Positions 8,291 to 17,406 are shown, counted from the first letter of the stretch. The stretch: DNA of 64,000 nucleotides from Enhydrobacter sp. (GCF_030246845.1 NZ_CP126889.1:1426001-1490000), one strand, 5' to 3'. Numbers and translations are program-made. Notes: generated by a model not told the origin, from the sequence alone.

Positions 8291-9670
8291 TTACACTTTC
8301 GATACTGCCTCGGTGTCGAACACGCGCACGTCGTTATCGGTCTTGAAGTATGGGATCTTGTCTTCCTCAATACCGAACCACAGGTAGATCTCTCTCATGA
8401 TGTTAAAGAGAAATCGAGCCGGTTCGAAATCCGTGACCGATGATTCGATCTCAAACGCCGTCTCGTCCGCCGGCGCAGGCTGATCATGCATTCCAAATTG
8501 TTGGGAGGCACTAAACAAACCATATGGCCCAAGCATGCTCTTGATCCCCCCAAGGTGCATGTGATGCAGTTCGACACGCATAATGACTTTGGCCGGTGGG
8601 GTGTCGAAGTCCTTGAGGACTAGCGAATAGAAATTCAAGAATGCATAGACGTACTCGATAAGCGCCAGAGGATTGAGCCGCTGCTTGCTGTCGTCACGCC
8701 CCCACGCAAGGAAGGCTGCATCAGCCGGTGCGACCGCGACCATCATGCCATCGCGATAGAGATCGAGGACTTTGCGATCACCGTTGGTGGCACGGATTGC
8801 CTCCCCTTTCATGATCTTAGCCTGATCGTGGTGCGTCAGATCCCAACCGTAGTGTCGTAGTTGCGGAGGATGTTCGAGCTTGCGCCTGATACTGTCCTCC
8901 GAACTCGCAAAGATCGTCTTTAGCTGCCCCGGGGGCAACGGAACGACAGACAAGGCGATGTATCGCCCCTCCTTGATGCCCCCATGGGCGGCCGCGGCTT
9001 CAACTCGCTGTGTGCGGGTTTCTTCAGGAATTTTTTTTTCTGGAACGGACGGCGAAGCAGGGGCCGCGTTCTTGATGAGCGTTTCAAGCGCTTCAAATTT
9101 TGAGCTAACCAGCGCATCGTAGTTCAGCCCCGCACGCAAGGCTGCTTGAAGTTCCGCTATACTTAAGGGTTTGCTCGTATCTCCCTTTCTCTCAGCATAG
9201 CCCAGCAACGTCTCACTGTGTTTTGCTCCGTCGAACGTCCTAGTCACCAAGAACGGTTTCGAAGAGGCGCTTTGCGCCGGGATGCTTATGACAACAACTC
9301 CCTTCGAAGGATCACCCTTCGTTGGAACCCAAACAACCGTCACACCTGCTATTGCGGGGAAAACCCACGCGTCGAGGACGTCCGTATACTGGGTCGTGTT
9401 GACCAGACCCTGCGCGAACGAGCGCACCTTCTCTATCTCATCACCGAAATGGGAAGTGCTCGATTTGGTCTGCAGACCAATGATGATGCGGCCACCAGAG
9501 GCATTCGCGAACGAGGAGACATCCTTTGCGAGCTCGCGCTTCGCTTCATCATTGGTGAGCTGGTAGGGCTGGCCCTTGCATTCAAGCCACGCCGTTTCCG
9601 ATGCGCCAACGAGCGCCTCGAAATCTCCACTTGCCACAATGGCATCCAGTTGTTCCGGAGTAACTTCCAC
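8291..9670 (-). CDS. AlbA_2/Schlafen-domain protein
   Basis: This 459-residue protein has an N-terminal Schlafen AlbA_2 domain (about residues 18-150). It is seen in ETAWLECKGQPYQ, then KDVSSFANASGGRIIIGL, the usual ExK...FANxxGGxLxxGV signature of the family. The remaining 300 residues are not recognised. AlbA_2 proteins are often DNA/RNA-binding regulators or defence components. It lies between the decayed and intact recombinase 3' modules, so it looks like cargo of the recombinase element. It is transcribed away from the 9728-10000 gene, with 57 bases between the starts. Confidence 0.75.
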   Translation of the reverse strand: MEVTPEQLDAIVASGDFEALVGASETAWLECKGQPYQLTNDEAKRELAKDVSSFANASGGRIIIGLQTKSSTSHFGDEIEKVRSFAQGLVNTTQYTDVLDAWVFPAIAGVTVVWVPTKGDPSKGVVVISIPAQSASSKPFLVTRTFDGAKHSETLLGYAERKGDTSKPLSIAELQAALRAGLNYDALVSSKFEALETLIKNAAPASPSVPEKKIPEETRTQRVEAAAAHGGIKEGRYIALSVVPLPPGQLKTIFASSEDSIRRKLEHPPQLRHYGWDLTHHDQAKIMKGEAIRATNGDRKVLDLYRDGMMVAVAPADAAFLAWGRDDSKQRLNPLALIEYVYAFLNFYSLVLKDFDTPPAKVIMRVELHHMHLGGIKSMLGPYGLFSASQQFGMHDQPAPADETAFEIESSVTDFEPARFLFNIMREIYLWFGIEEDKIPYFKTDNDVRVFDTEAVSKV

Positions 9671-9727
9671 GTTGCCAGTATAGGGTCTGGGTTCCCAAAC
9701 CCCAAGTCAGGCGTATCCTTCCCGGAT

Positions 9728-10000
9728 ATGCTCAATCATCAAGAGCGGTCGGCATTGGTCGACCACCTCATGGCGAACGCCACCGAGGAAGAACGCATTG
9801 ATGCGACCAGGCGCTGGTTCAACGTCTTAAGCGTCCTTATCAGATTTGCAGAGAACCACAGTTGTCCAAAGTGTACTGGCGGAGAGAGCATCGCTCATGG
9901 AGAGCCGGGACCGGCGGCAACAGACGATGCCACGCCGGCGATGCCCGCCGAGTCGTGCAACACGCCGTCTTGGCGGAGTCGCCTCTATCGGCGAAACTAA
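9728..10000 (+). CDS. Small CxxC protein, convergent with the recombinase
   Basis: This 90-residue protein is of unknown function. The N-terminal 55 residues are nearly colinear with the protein at 11574-11756: both share ERIDATRRWFNVL then LIRFAENH, followed by a CPxC knuckle. The tail is specific to this copy and to the remnant at 7860. Its stop codon overlaps the recombinase stop on the other strand by three bases. The ATG is chosen by homology to the paralogue; longer in-frame readings run through the AlbA_2 gene antisense. Confidence 0.55.
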   Translation: MLNHQERSALVDHLMANATEEERIDATRRWFNVLSVLIRFAENHSCPKCTGGESIAHGEPGPAATDDATPAMPAESCNTPSWRSRLYRRN

Positions 10001-11559
10001 GCAGCGAGGCGATCATCTGTATTGGAAGCCTCGTTGTCGTTGCCTGCCTTCTGCTTTGCGTCTCGTTCGACGTGCTCGATGATGGTGCGCGCGAGGTCAA
10101 AAGTTCGAGGTTTGCCCCGATAAGGCTCACATGAGGTGATGCCTTGCGGCGTCACCAACTTATCAAACGGTTTTTGCCAAGCAATTACGAGCTCTTTTTC
10201 CGATACGGATAAGTTCGATGTTGTGTCGGTGAGCAACTCGTCAATATCTAGCTCAGAGGCTGAATCTGCAAAGCAACTAAGCCTTCTTACGAGTTCGAGG
10301 ATTCTGTTGGCCTCTGCGCGTGCCACGGCTTCCGAATCGCTTAGCGCGTTCAACCTTGATCGCAGTACCGCCAACTCTTTTATCAGTTCCTCCTTTCGCC
10401 TTAAGAAGGTGTCTTTGTCGATGACTCCATCGATGTAGGCATCGGTCATTCGAGAAAGCCGACCGGCAACCGCTTTTTGCTGTAGTTCAATCTTGCTTTT
10501 CTCGACCGGCAGTTCGTGCACCCTCTGCTTTAACAAATACTCCATATCTGCCTTAGCTAGCGCCCATTCGGCGTCCGTGAAGCGTAGCGTGAGAGCCGAC
10601 TTGGCGAGCTCGGCATCGATGCGATCCTCGCGGATGGAAGCACGCGGACAACTTCTTGTATGACAACGATAGTAGATCCGGCCTTTCTGGCGCTCCGCGA
10701 TGAGCGCGTAGCCGCACGCGCCGCAGCGAATGCGTCGCTGATACCGGTACCGCTTCCGCATTCCTCGGTGTGGCGTCCGGCCTTGGAGGACAGTCTGCAC
10801 CTGGTCGAAGAGCCCGATATCAATCAACGGCTCATGCACGCCCTGAAATACTTCGTTGGTCGTCCGAAGCTTGATGATACCGGCATAGAACGGGTTGTTG
10901 AGCATCGTCGACAGACCATTCATCGTGACACGACCGCCCCGGTGATTTCGGAGGCCACGTCGATGGAGTTCCGCGCAAAGAGTGTCGAGGGACCACAAAC
11001 TGGTACGATACAGCTCGAAGGCGGAGCGCACTAACGGGCCGGCAACCGGATCAATCATTTTCGGCTTTCCGCCTCCCTGATCGAGATAGCCGAGCGGCGC
11101 TTTCAAGGGATATAGGCCCTGCTTGAGACGCCCGTAGAATCCCTTCCGAACTTCATCGCGCAGGTTACGGATATAGTCGGCCGCGACGACGGCAAGAATG
11201 TCCGCCGAAAGCCTCCCGCCTCGCGACGTAAGGTCAATGCTCTCGTGCGCGAAATGCAGTTCGATGCCCCGATCGGCGAGTTCACCGAGGCGCGCCCAGT
11301 CACGTAGGTTGCGCGCGCTACGGTCAATCTTGTGCGTGATAATCCCGGCAGCCTTACCACGATCGAGCCCCTTGAGCATGCGATTGAACAGCGGTCGCCC
11401 CTGGCTTGCCGCCGTCTCCTGCTCTTCGAACCACTCAACGATCCTGAGGCCGTGGCGCTTGGCGTAAGCTTCAACCGCCGCTTTTTGTTCTTGAAGACTC
11501 GAACCCTGCTCTCCCTGCTTGATCGTGGAAACGCGGATGTATGCGAAATACTGCTTCAT
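9997..11559 (-). CDS. Large serine recombinase
   Basis: This 520-residue site-specific recombinase probably mobilises the surrounding segment. The resolvase catalytic domain starts at residue 4 (YIRVSTIKQ, nucleophile Ser11). The arginine-rich DRSARNLRD block, the Recombinase domain (GLYPLKAPLGY, then LNNPFYAGI) and a zinc ribbon (CGACGYAL ... CHTRSC) around residues 285-315 follow. A coiled-coil stretch and a polar tail close the protein. The ATG at 11559 precedes the catalytic domain directly; a TTG at 11577 overlaps the upstream small gene. A decayed copy of its 3' end is at 8012-8149. Confidence 0.92.
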   Translation of the reverse strand: MKQYFAYIRVSTIKQGEQGSSLQEQKAAVEAYAKRHGLRIVEWFEEQETAASQGRPLFNRMLKGLDRGKAAGIITHKIDRSARNLRDWARLGELADRGIELHFAHESIDLTSRGGRLSADILAVVAADYIRNLRDEVRKGFYGRLKQGLYPLKAPLGYLDQGGGKPKMIDPVAGPLVRSAFELYRTSLWSLDTLCAELHRRGLRNHRGGRVTMNGLSTMLNNPFYAGIIKLRTTNEVFQGVHEPLIDIGLFDQVQTVLQGRTPHRGMRKRYRYQRRIRCGACGYALIAERQKGRIYYRCHTRSCPRASIREDRIDAELAKSALTLRFTDAEWALAKADMEYLLKQRVHELPVEKSKIELQQKAVAGRLSRMTDAYIDGVIDKDTFLRRKEELIKELAVLRSRLNALSDSEAVARAEANRILELVRRLSCFADSASELDIDELLTDTTSNLSVSEKELVIAWQKPFDKLVTPQGITSCEPYRGKPRTFDLARTIIEHVERDAKQKAGNDNEASNTDDRLAA

Positions 11560-11573
11560 AGATCTGGCGTGCT

Positions 11574-11756
11574 TCAAGCGACTCTAGCATTCCCATCCGA
11601 TTCACGCGAATCGCAGACCGGACACCGATGGTTCTCCGCGAAGCGAATCAGGATCGTGAGCACGTTAAACCAGCGGCGGGTGGCATCGATCCGCTCGGCT
11701 TCGGTTGCATTAGGCATAACGAAATCGACAAACGCTGATCGTCGATCCTGCTTCAT
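11574..11756 (-). CDS. Small CxxC protein, upstream of the recombinase
   Basis: This 60-residue protein is of unknown function and ends in a CPVC knuckle. It is paralogous to the N-terminal half of the 9728-10000 product, so the recombinase is flanked by two related small genes in inverted orientation. Its stop lies 14 bases before the recombinase ATG (or overlaps an alternative TTG), so the two are co-transcribed. A recombination accessory factor is possible but unproven. Confidence 0.6.
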   Translation of the reverse strand: MKQDRRSAFVDFVMPNATEAERIDATRRWFNVLTILIRFAENHRCPVCDSRESDGNARVA

Positions 11757-11813
11757 CGCTTAATCGTATCTATGGGACGGTACGCCAGCTAGGGATGGCG
11801 ATGCACAGCGCGA

Positions 11814-11825
11814 CGTGCATTACGG
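11814..11825 (+). repeat. 12-bp direct repeat, right copy
   Basis: This is the second copy of CGTGCATTACGG, 57 bases beyond the start of the small gene that leads the recombinase operon. With the copy at 8158-8169 it brackets the recombinase module. Confidence 0.3.
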
Positions 11826-11864
11826 AGTCTCTGCATCAGATAGACTGAACGATACACTGCAAAA

Positions 11865-12890
11865 ATGTTGCCGAGTAAGGAGCCGCGATCTGAGTTGTTG
11901 GTTTCCGACGTCCTGGAAGACGGCACGCTTGTTGAAACCATCTTTGACCCTGCAAGTCGGGAAACCCGCTTCGTGCGTCAGTCAGCGGGCGGTTGCGAAT
12001 ACCTCACGGTGATTGACCGAGACCGCATCCGATACGTCCCCGTCAAAGCCCGGAACGACCTTGTACGGCATCGGGCACTATTGCTTCCCTCCGAGCCGAC
12101 GCCATGCGGCACTCTCACCGAGCTGCTCGCAGAGATCGAAGCGTTCTTCGCCCGATACGTCGTGCTCGCGCCAGATGCACAGCGTCTAGCCGCTGGATAC
12201 GTGATTCTCTCATGGCTCTACGACGCCTTCCGGGAACTGCCGTATCTTAGATTTCGCGGCGACTACGGCACCGGCAAGACCCGTGCGCTCATCGTGATCG
12301 GCAGCATCGCGTGCAAACCGTTCTTCGCTTCGGGCGCTTCGACGGTGTCGCCCATTTTCCACACGCTTGATACCTTCAAAGGCACGCTCGTCTTCGACGA
12401 GGCAGATTTCCGATTTTCCGACGAGAAGGCGGAACTCGTGAAAATCCTCAATAATGGCAACGTTGCCGGATTTCCGGTGCTGCGCACGCAGGTCACGGCC
12501 GCGAAGGAGTTTGAGCCGAGGGCCTTCCATGTTTTCGGACCGAAAATGGTAGGCATGCGCGGTCGCTACGACGACCGTGCCTTGGAGAGCCGCTTCCTTT
12601 CGATCGATATGGAGCCCGCGCTCAAGGGCACGGTTCCGATAAACCTGCCCGATGCCTATGAGGCGGAGGCGCTCACGCTTCGTAACAAGCTTCTTCATTT
12701 TCGGCTCCGAGAACGTCTGAAGGTACGCCTCGACCATACGCTGGCGGTACCGGGTCTTGAGCCACGCATAAACCAGATCCTGCTACCACTCCTCTCCGTG
12801 GTGCCCGATGGGCAATACCGTGATGCGATCGTGCGCCATGCCGAAGCCCACCAGGCCGACACGGTTTCAGAGCGTGGCGATATCGGATGA
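11865..12890 (+). CDS. P-loop ATPase of mobile-element type
   Basis: This 341-residue protein has Walker A RGDYGTGKTRA near residue 135 and a Walker B-like LVFDEADFRFSD near 175. The pattern recalls the ATPase domains of element-encoded primase/helicases, but no primase or HTH domain is visible, so the exact family is not recognised. It may be shortened compared with full replication proteins. The stop overlaps the start of the next small gene (ATGA). It lies at the tRNA-proximal end of the island, a usual place for element replication genes. Confidence 0.6.
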   Translation: MLPSKEPRSELLVSDVLEDGTLVETIFDPASRETRFVRQSAGGCEYLTVIDRDRIRYVPVKARNDLVRHRALLLPSEPTPCGTLTELLAEIEAFFARYVVLAPDAQRLAAGYVILSWLYDAFRELPYLRFRGDYGTGKTRALIVIGSIACKPFFASGASTVSPIFHTLDTFKGTLVFDEADFRFSDEKAELVKILNNGNVAGFPVLRTQVTAAKEFEPRAFHVFGPKMVGMRGRYDDRALESRFLSIDMEPALKGTVPINLPDAYEAEALTLRNKLLHFRLRERLKVRLDHTLAVPGLEPRINQILLPLLSVVPDGQYRDAIVRHAEAHQADTVSERGDIG

Positions 12891-13054
12891 AGCGCATCAT
12901 GGCCATGCTCGATGCGATGACCAGCGATACCGAGCCGTTCCTGTTCAAGTACAAGGCCGACTTCGGCGAGGCATGGCGCGTCCCGCCCGTCATGTACGAT
13001 CTCCTGGAGACGCCATGGCATCGCGTCCGCAGCACGTTCGATCTCATGCGCTAG
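12887..13054 (+). CDS. 55-residue protein coupled to the ATPase
   Basis: This short ORF starts at an ATG overlapping the ATPase stop (ATGA) and ends at TAG 13052-13054. The product has an orderly, amphipathic composition (MLDAMTSDTEPFLFKYK, then MYDLLETPWHRVRSTFDLM). It could be an independent small protein or the displaced C-terminus of the ATPase after a frameshift. Confidence 0.5.
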   Translation: MKRIMAMLDAMTSDTEPFLFKYKADFGEAWRVPPVMYDLLETPWHRVRSTFDLMR

Positions 13055-13214
13055 TAAACATCTGCAGAGCGTCGAGCTTCGGAGAGAATCGCAGCACGTT
13101 GGCGCGAAGCGCGAAAGCAAGGCTAAACGCAGCAATCTCGGCTGCCTCTGAGCCTAGCGCGAGCCTAAGAAGGCTGGGAAGCCCATCCAAAGAGGCCTAA
13201 AGTATTGAAAAGAT

Positions 13215-13291
13215 TGGCGCGCCCGAAGAGATTCGAACTCCTAACCTTCTGATCCGTAGTCAGATGCTCTATCCAGTTGAGCTACGGGCGC
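13215..13291 (-). tRNA. tRNA-Arg (anticodon ACG)
   Basis: Read on the minus strand, this folds into a full cloverleaf: acceptor GCGCCCG pairs with CGGGCGC, the D-stem is GCTC/GAGC, the anticodon loop is CTACGGA (ACG), and the T-loop is TTCGAAT. The discriminator is G and CCA is encoded (13215-13217). Its 3' end faces the accessory island, the classic arrangement for integration into a tRNA 3' end. No second copy of the 3' end was found in the window, so the far attachment site would be beyond the left edge. Confidence 0.97.
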
Positions 13292-13504
13292 GGCGGGGAC
13301 TTCTCTAAAGAAGATACCCAGGGCTTGCAAGCCGGACCGCAGGGCGGCCCCGGTCGCCAGTGGCAATCAACTGGCGCAAATGCTTGGCAAAGGGTCACTT
13401 TCGGTCTAACCGGCTCGGTCAGTTATGAGCGTCCGGCCGCCTCCTGCCCTGATCGCACCGCCTGGTCCGGGTCGAAGCCGTCCGCCGGTCGGCTCCGCCA
13501 TGCC

Positions 13505-14389
13505 ATGACCCGCCAGTCGCCCCGGGTGCTGGCGCTGCTGGCCGGCCTGACCCTGATCTGGGGCACCAACTGGCCGCTCTTCCGGGTCGCGCTCGCCGAG
13601 CTGCCGGTCCTCACCTTCCGCAGCATCGTGCTGACGACCGCGATCGTCGTCCTCTACGTCGTGATGCGCCTGCGCGGCGAAGCGCTCGCGGTCCCGCGCG
13701 GCAAGTGGCCGATACTGATCCTGGCCTCGCTGATGAACCTCACCGTCTGGAACATCGCGACCTCCATGGCGGTGCTCTACATCCCGTCCGGCCACGCCTC
13801 CGTGCTGGCCTACACCATGCCGCTCTGGGTAGCGCTGATCGGCTTCGTCGTGTTTCGCCAGCCGCTGACGGGCCGGCTGCTGGCGGCCATCCTGATCGGC
13901 GCGGCGGCGGTGGTCGCGCTGATGGCGCCCAACTTCGAAAGCTATGCCGGCGCGCCCTGGGGCCTGTTCTGGGGGCTTCTCGCCGGGCTCTGCTGGGCCA
14001 TCGGCACCTTCGTCGTGAAGCGTACGAGCTGGCCGGGCATGGGGCTCTCCCTCACCTTCTGGCAGGTAGCCGCCGCCTGGCCGCCGATCGTGCTCGGCGC
14101 CGTCGTGATCGACGGCCCGCCCACGCACCTGCCCTCGGCCCTGGTCATGGCGGCGACGCTCTATACCGGCGCGATCCCGATGGCGCTGGGAACGGCGGCG
14201 TGGTTCGCCCTGGTGAAGCTCCTGCCGGCGCAGGTCGCGGCCCTGTCCTCGATCGCCATCCCGATCGTCGCCGTGCTGAGCGGCATGATCCTCCTGCACG
14301 AGCCGCTGTCGCCCCTGCAGGCGGTGGCGATCGGCTCGACCGTGATCTCGCTCTGGCTGGCGCTGGTCCCGGGCCGGAGCGTTGGCTAA
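13505..14389 (+). CDS. EamA/DMT-family metabolite exporter
   Basis: This 294-residue inner-membrane protein has ten predicted hydrophobic segments in two EamA repeats. It opens with LALLAGLTLIWGTNWP, the typical EamA first helix. Such proteins export amino acids or other small metabolites; the substrate cannot be told. The ATG at 13505 is chosen because it sits directly before the first helix; the longer reading runs into tRNA flank sequence. It is the first chromosomal gene after the tRNA. Confidence 0.88.
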   Translation: MTRQSPRVLALLAGLTLIWGTNWPLFRVALAELPVLTFRSIVLTTAIVVLYVVMRLRGEALAVPRGKWPILILASLMNLTVWNIATSMAVLYIPSGHASVLAYTMPLWVALIGFVVFRQPLTGRLLAAILIGAAAVVALMAPNFESYAGAPWGLFWGLLAGLCWAIGTFVVKRTSWPGMGLSLTFWQVAAAWPPIVLGAVVIDGPPTHLPSALVMAATLYTGAIPMALGTAAWFALVKLLPAQVAALSSIAIPIVAVLSGMILLHEPLSPLQAVAIGSTVISLWLALVPGRSVG

Positions 14390-14416
14390 AATTGGCGCAA
14401 CGACCCGGAGGACGCC

Positions 14417-15607
14417 ATGATCAATAGACGAGGCCTGATCAAAGGTTCCGGCGCACTCGCCGCCGCCCTCAGCCCCCTGCAGGCGCTCGCCGACAGCGTG
14501 ACGATGCCGTTCGGCAACGGCGAGCGGCCGATCGTCAAGTATCCGCAGAAGCGGCCGATGATCGGCCTCACCAGCCGCCCGCCGCAGCTCGAGACGCCGT
14601 TTTCCGTCTTCAACGAGGGCGTGATCACGCCCAACGACGCCTTCTTCGTGCGCTACCATCTGGCCGGCCTGCCGGTCGACATCGATCCCGACACCTTCAC
14701 CGTCGAGGTCAAGGGCAAGGTCAACAAGCCGTTGAAGCTCCGGCTCGCCGACCTCAAGCGCCTGCCGGCGGTCGAGATCGTCGCGGTCAACCAGTGCTCG
14801 GGCAACAGCCGCGGCTTCTTCGAGCCGCGCGTCGCCGGCGGCCAGTCGGGCAACGGCGCGATGGGCAACGCGCGCTGGCGCGGCGTGCCGCTCAAGACCG
14901 TGCTCGACCAGGCGGGCGTCGCGGCGGGCGCCAGGCAGGTGACCTTCAACGGCATGGACGGCCCGGTGCTCGATACCACGCCGGACTTCGTGAAGGCGCT
15001 CGACATCGACCACGCGCGCGACGGCGAGGTGATGCTCGCCTATCAGATGAACGGCGCCGACCTGCCGTTCCTGAACGGCTTCCCGCTGCGCCTCGTCGTG
15101 CCGGGCTGGTACGGCACCTACTGGGTGAAGCATCTCAACGAGATCACCGTCATCGACAAGGTGTTCGACAATTTCTGGATGAAGACCGCCTACCGCATCC
15201 CGGCCAACGACTGCCATTGCGTCGAGCCCGGCACGGCGCCCAAGGAGACAGTGCCGATCAACCGCTTCGACGTGCGCTCCTTCATCACCAGCGTGGCTGA
15301 CGGTGCCAAGGTGAAGGCCGGCGAGCTGACGTTGAAGGGCATCGCCTTCGACGGCGGCAGCGGCATCAAGGAAGTCGCGGTTTCCACCGACGACGGCAAG
15401 AGCTGGACGCCGGCCAAGCTCGGCCAGGACCTCGGGAAGTACTCGTTCCGCGAATGGCAGTTGCCGGTGAAGCTCGCAGCCGGGACGCATGTGCTGAAGG
15501 CGCGCGCCACCAGCAACAAGGGCGAGACCCAGCCCGCGACAGCGAGCTGGAATCCGGCCGGCTACATGCGCAACGTCATCGAAGCCGTCCACGTGACGGC
15601 GAGCTGA
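14417..15607 (+). CDS. sorA: Sulfite dehydrogenase molybdopterin subunit (SorA-like)
   Basis: This 396-residue periplasmic molybdoenzyme of the sulfite oxidase family oxidises sulfite and passes electrons to the adjacent cytochrome. A twin-arginine leader (INRRGLIKGSGALAAAL) ends near residue 26. The molybdopterin domain follows, with the molybdenum-ligand Cys in VNQCSGNSRG near residue 130, then a Mo-cofactor dimerisation domain (residues 280-390). It is followed 11 bases later by a small cytochrome c gene, the standard sorAB order. Confidence 0.88.
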   Translation: MINRRGLIKGSGALAAALSPLQALADSVTMPFGNGERPIVKYPQKRPMIGLTSRPPQLETPFSVFNEGVITPNDAFFVRYHLAGLPVDIDPDTFTVEVKGKVNKPLKLRLADLKRLPAVEIVAVNQCSGNSRGFFEPRVAGGQSGNGAMGNARWRGVPLKTVLDQAGVAAGARQVTFNGMDGPVLDTTPDFVKALDIDHARDGEVMLAYQMNGADLPFLNGFPLRLVVPGWYGTYWVKHLNEITVIDKVFDNFWMKTAYRIPANDCHCVEPGTAPKETVPINRFDVRSFITSVADGAKVKAGELTLKGIAFDGGSGIKEVAVSTDDGKSWTPAKLGQDLGKYSFREWQLPVKLAAGTHVLKARATSNKGETQPATASWNPAGYMRNVIEAVHVTAS

Positions 15608-15618
15608 GGAGCCCGATC

Positions 15619-15933
15619 ATGAGACGCTTCGCCCTGGCCGGCCTCCTCGTCGCCGGCAGCGCCGCCCTCACCCTGTCGGTCAGCGCCAAGCCACTGAACT
15701 ACGAGCTGCCGGAAGAGGCCGCCACCCTGAAGCCCGGCCCCAATCTCGATGTGGTGCAGGGCAATTGCGGCGCCTGCCATTCGGCCGACTACATCCAGAC
15801 CCAGCCGCAGGGACCGAAGTTCAAGCAGGCGTTCTGGCAGGCCGAGGTCACCAAGATGATCAAGGTCTATGGCGCGCCCATCAAGGAAGAGGATGTGCCG
15901 AAGATCGTCGAGTACCTGTCGACGACCTATTGA
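15619..15933 (+). CDS. sorB: SorB-like monohaem cytochrome c
   Basis: This 104-residue secreted cytochrome accepts electrons from SorA. It has a signal peptide (residues 1-24, ending SVSA), a single CGACH haem site near residue 53 and a distal Met candidate (TKMIKVYG). The ATG has a GAGGA-type ribosome site at 15606. Position directly after sorA supports the assignment. Confidence 0.85.
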   Translation: MRRFALAGLLVAGSAALTLSVSAKPLNYELPEEAATLKPGPNLDVVQGNCGACHSADYIQTQPQGPKFKQAFWQAEVTKMIKVYGAPIKEEDVPKIVEYLSTTY

Positions 15934-15938
15934 GGCTC

Positions 15939-17282
15939 CTACTCGGCGGCCCTGGCAGTCGTCGCGAAGAAGCGGTTCGCGGGCCGCGGCAGGCCGAGAT
16001 TCTCGCGCAGCGTCTTGCCCTCGTACTCGGTGCGGAACAGCCCGCGGCGCTGCAGCTCGGGCACGACCTTGTTCACGAAGTCGTCGAGCCCGCCCGGCAG
16101 ATAGGGGAACATGACGTTGAAGCCGTCCGACGCATTGGTCGTCAGCCATTCCTCCATCTGGTCGGCGATCATCCCGGGCGTGCCCAGCATGCCGAGCCCG
16201 CCGTAGCCGCCCAGCCGTCCGGCGAGCTGGCGCACGGTGAGGCCCTCGCGCCGGGCGAGCGCAACCACCCGCTCGCGGCCGCTCTTGCTCTGGTTGGTCT
16301 CGGGGATTTCCGGCAGCGGCCCGTCGGGATCGAACTTGCGCGCATCGATGCCGACCGCGATCGAGAGCGCGGCGATGCTGCTCTCGTAGCTCACGAGGCT
16401 GTCGAGCCGCGCCCGCTTCTCCTTCGCCTCGTCCAGCGATTCGCCGATGACGACGAAGGCGCCGGGCAGGATCTTGATGTGGTCGGGATTGCGCCCAACC
16501 CTGGCTGCACGGCCTTTCACGTCGGCATAGAAGGCGCGGCCGGCCTCGATCGGGCCGCCGGCCGCGAACACGACTTCCGCCGTCTCCGCCGCGAGCTGAC
16601 GGCCCGCATCGGAAGCGCCCGCCTGGACCATCACCGGCCAGCCCTGGATCGGCCGCGCGATGTTCAACGGTCCGCGCACCTTGAGATACTTGCCCTTGTG
16701 GTTCAGCACATGGAGCCTGGCAGGATCGAAGTAGATGCCGCTCTCGACGTCGCGGATGAAGGCGTCGTCGGCCCAGGAGTCCCAAAGGCCGGTCACGACA
16801 TCGAAGAACTCGCGGGCGCGGGCATAGCGCTCGCCGTGCTCCATCTGCTCGTCCATGCCGAAATTCAGCGCCGCGTCGGGATTGGACGTCGTCACCAGAT
16901 TCCAGCCGGCGCGACCGCCCGAGATGTGGTCGAGCGAGGCGAAGCGACGGGCAATGGTGTAGGCCGGCTCGAAGGTGGTCGAGGCCGTGGCAATCAGGCC
17001 GAGATGCTCGGTGTGCTGGGCCAATGCCGGAAGGAGCGTCAAAGGATCGAACGACGTCACCGTCGCCGAGCGCTTCAGCGCCTCCATCGGCATGTTCAGC
17101 ACGGCGAGATGGTCGGCCATGAAGAAGGCATCGAATTTGCCGCGCTCCAGCGTCCGGGCATAACCGATCAGGGCCCCGAGATTGAAGTTGGCGTCGGGGG
17201 TGCCGCCGGGATAGCGCCAGGCGGCCGTATGGATGCTGACCGGGCGCATGAAGGCGCCCAGCCGAAGCTGGCGTCGGGTCAT
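15939..17282 (-). CDS. LLM-class flavin-dependent monooxygenase (NtaA/SnaA/DszA family)
   Basis: This protein of about 447 residues belongs to the NtaA/SnaA/DszA branch of bacterial luciferase-like FMNH2-dependent monooxygenases, which act on compounds such as nitrilotriacetate, sulfones and pristinamycin precursors. Family signatures include FFMADHLAV, SLDHISGGRAGWNLVTT, and PEIPETNQSKSGRE. The start at 17282 (MTRRQLRLGAF) is where family homology begins; the longer reading adds low-complexity residues. A flavin reductase is not adjacent. It is convergent with sorAB. The natural substrate is unknown. Confidence 0.85.
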   Translation of the reverse strand: MTRRQLRLGAFMRPVSIHTAAWRYPGGTPDANFNLGALIGYARTLERGKFDAFFMADHLAVLNMPMEALKRSATVTSFDPLTLLPALAQHTEHLGLIATASTTFEPAYTIARRFASLDHISGGRAGWNLVTTSNPDAALNFGMDEQMEHGERYARAREFFDVVTGLWDSWADDAFIRDVESGIYFDPARLHVLNHKGKYLKVRGPLNIARPIQGWPVMVQAGASDAGRQLAAETAEVVFAAGGPIEAGRAFYADVKGRAARVGRNPDHIKILPGAFVVIGESLDEAKEKRARLDSLVSYESSIAALSIAVGIDARKFDPDGPLPEIPETNQSKSGRERVVALARREGLTVRQLAGRLGGYGGLGMLGTPGMIADQMEEWLTTNASDGFNVMFPYLPGGLDDFVNKVVPELQRRGLFRTEYEGKTLRENLGLPRPANRFFATTARAAE

Positions 17283-17406
17283 GGGAAGAATGTCGCCCTC
17301 GTCGTTGCAGCCCGCAAGATGGACCGGACGACAAGAATTTATCCTCGCATTACCCGGAGGAGCGTGTAGCTCGGTGCCGCGCTCCGATGAACGGCAGCGT
17401 CGTGCG

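Noticed and set aside
13322..13345. Small palindrome GGCTTGCAAGCC near the tRNA
   Set aside because: Short, with no supporting context such as a terminator T-run or a second copy.
13406..15592. 728-codon open frame opposite the EamA and sorA genes
   Set aside because: It is antisense to two clear genes; such long shadow frames are usual in high-GC DNA, and its His/Arg-rich product matches no domain.
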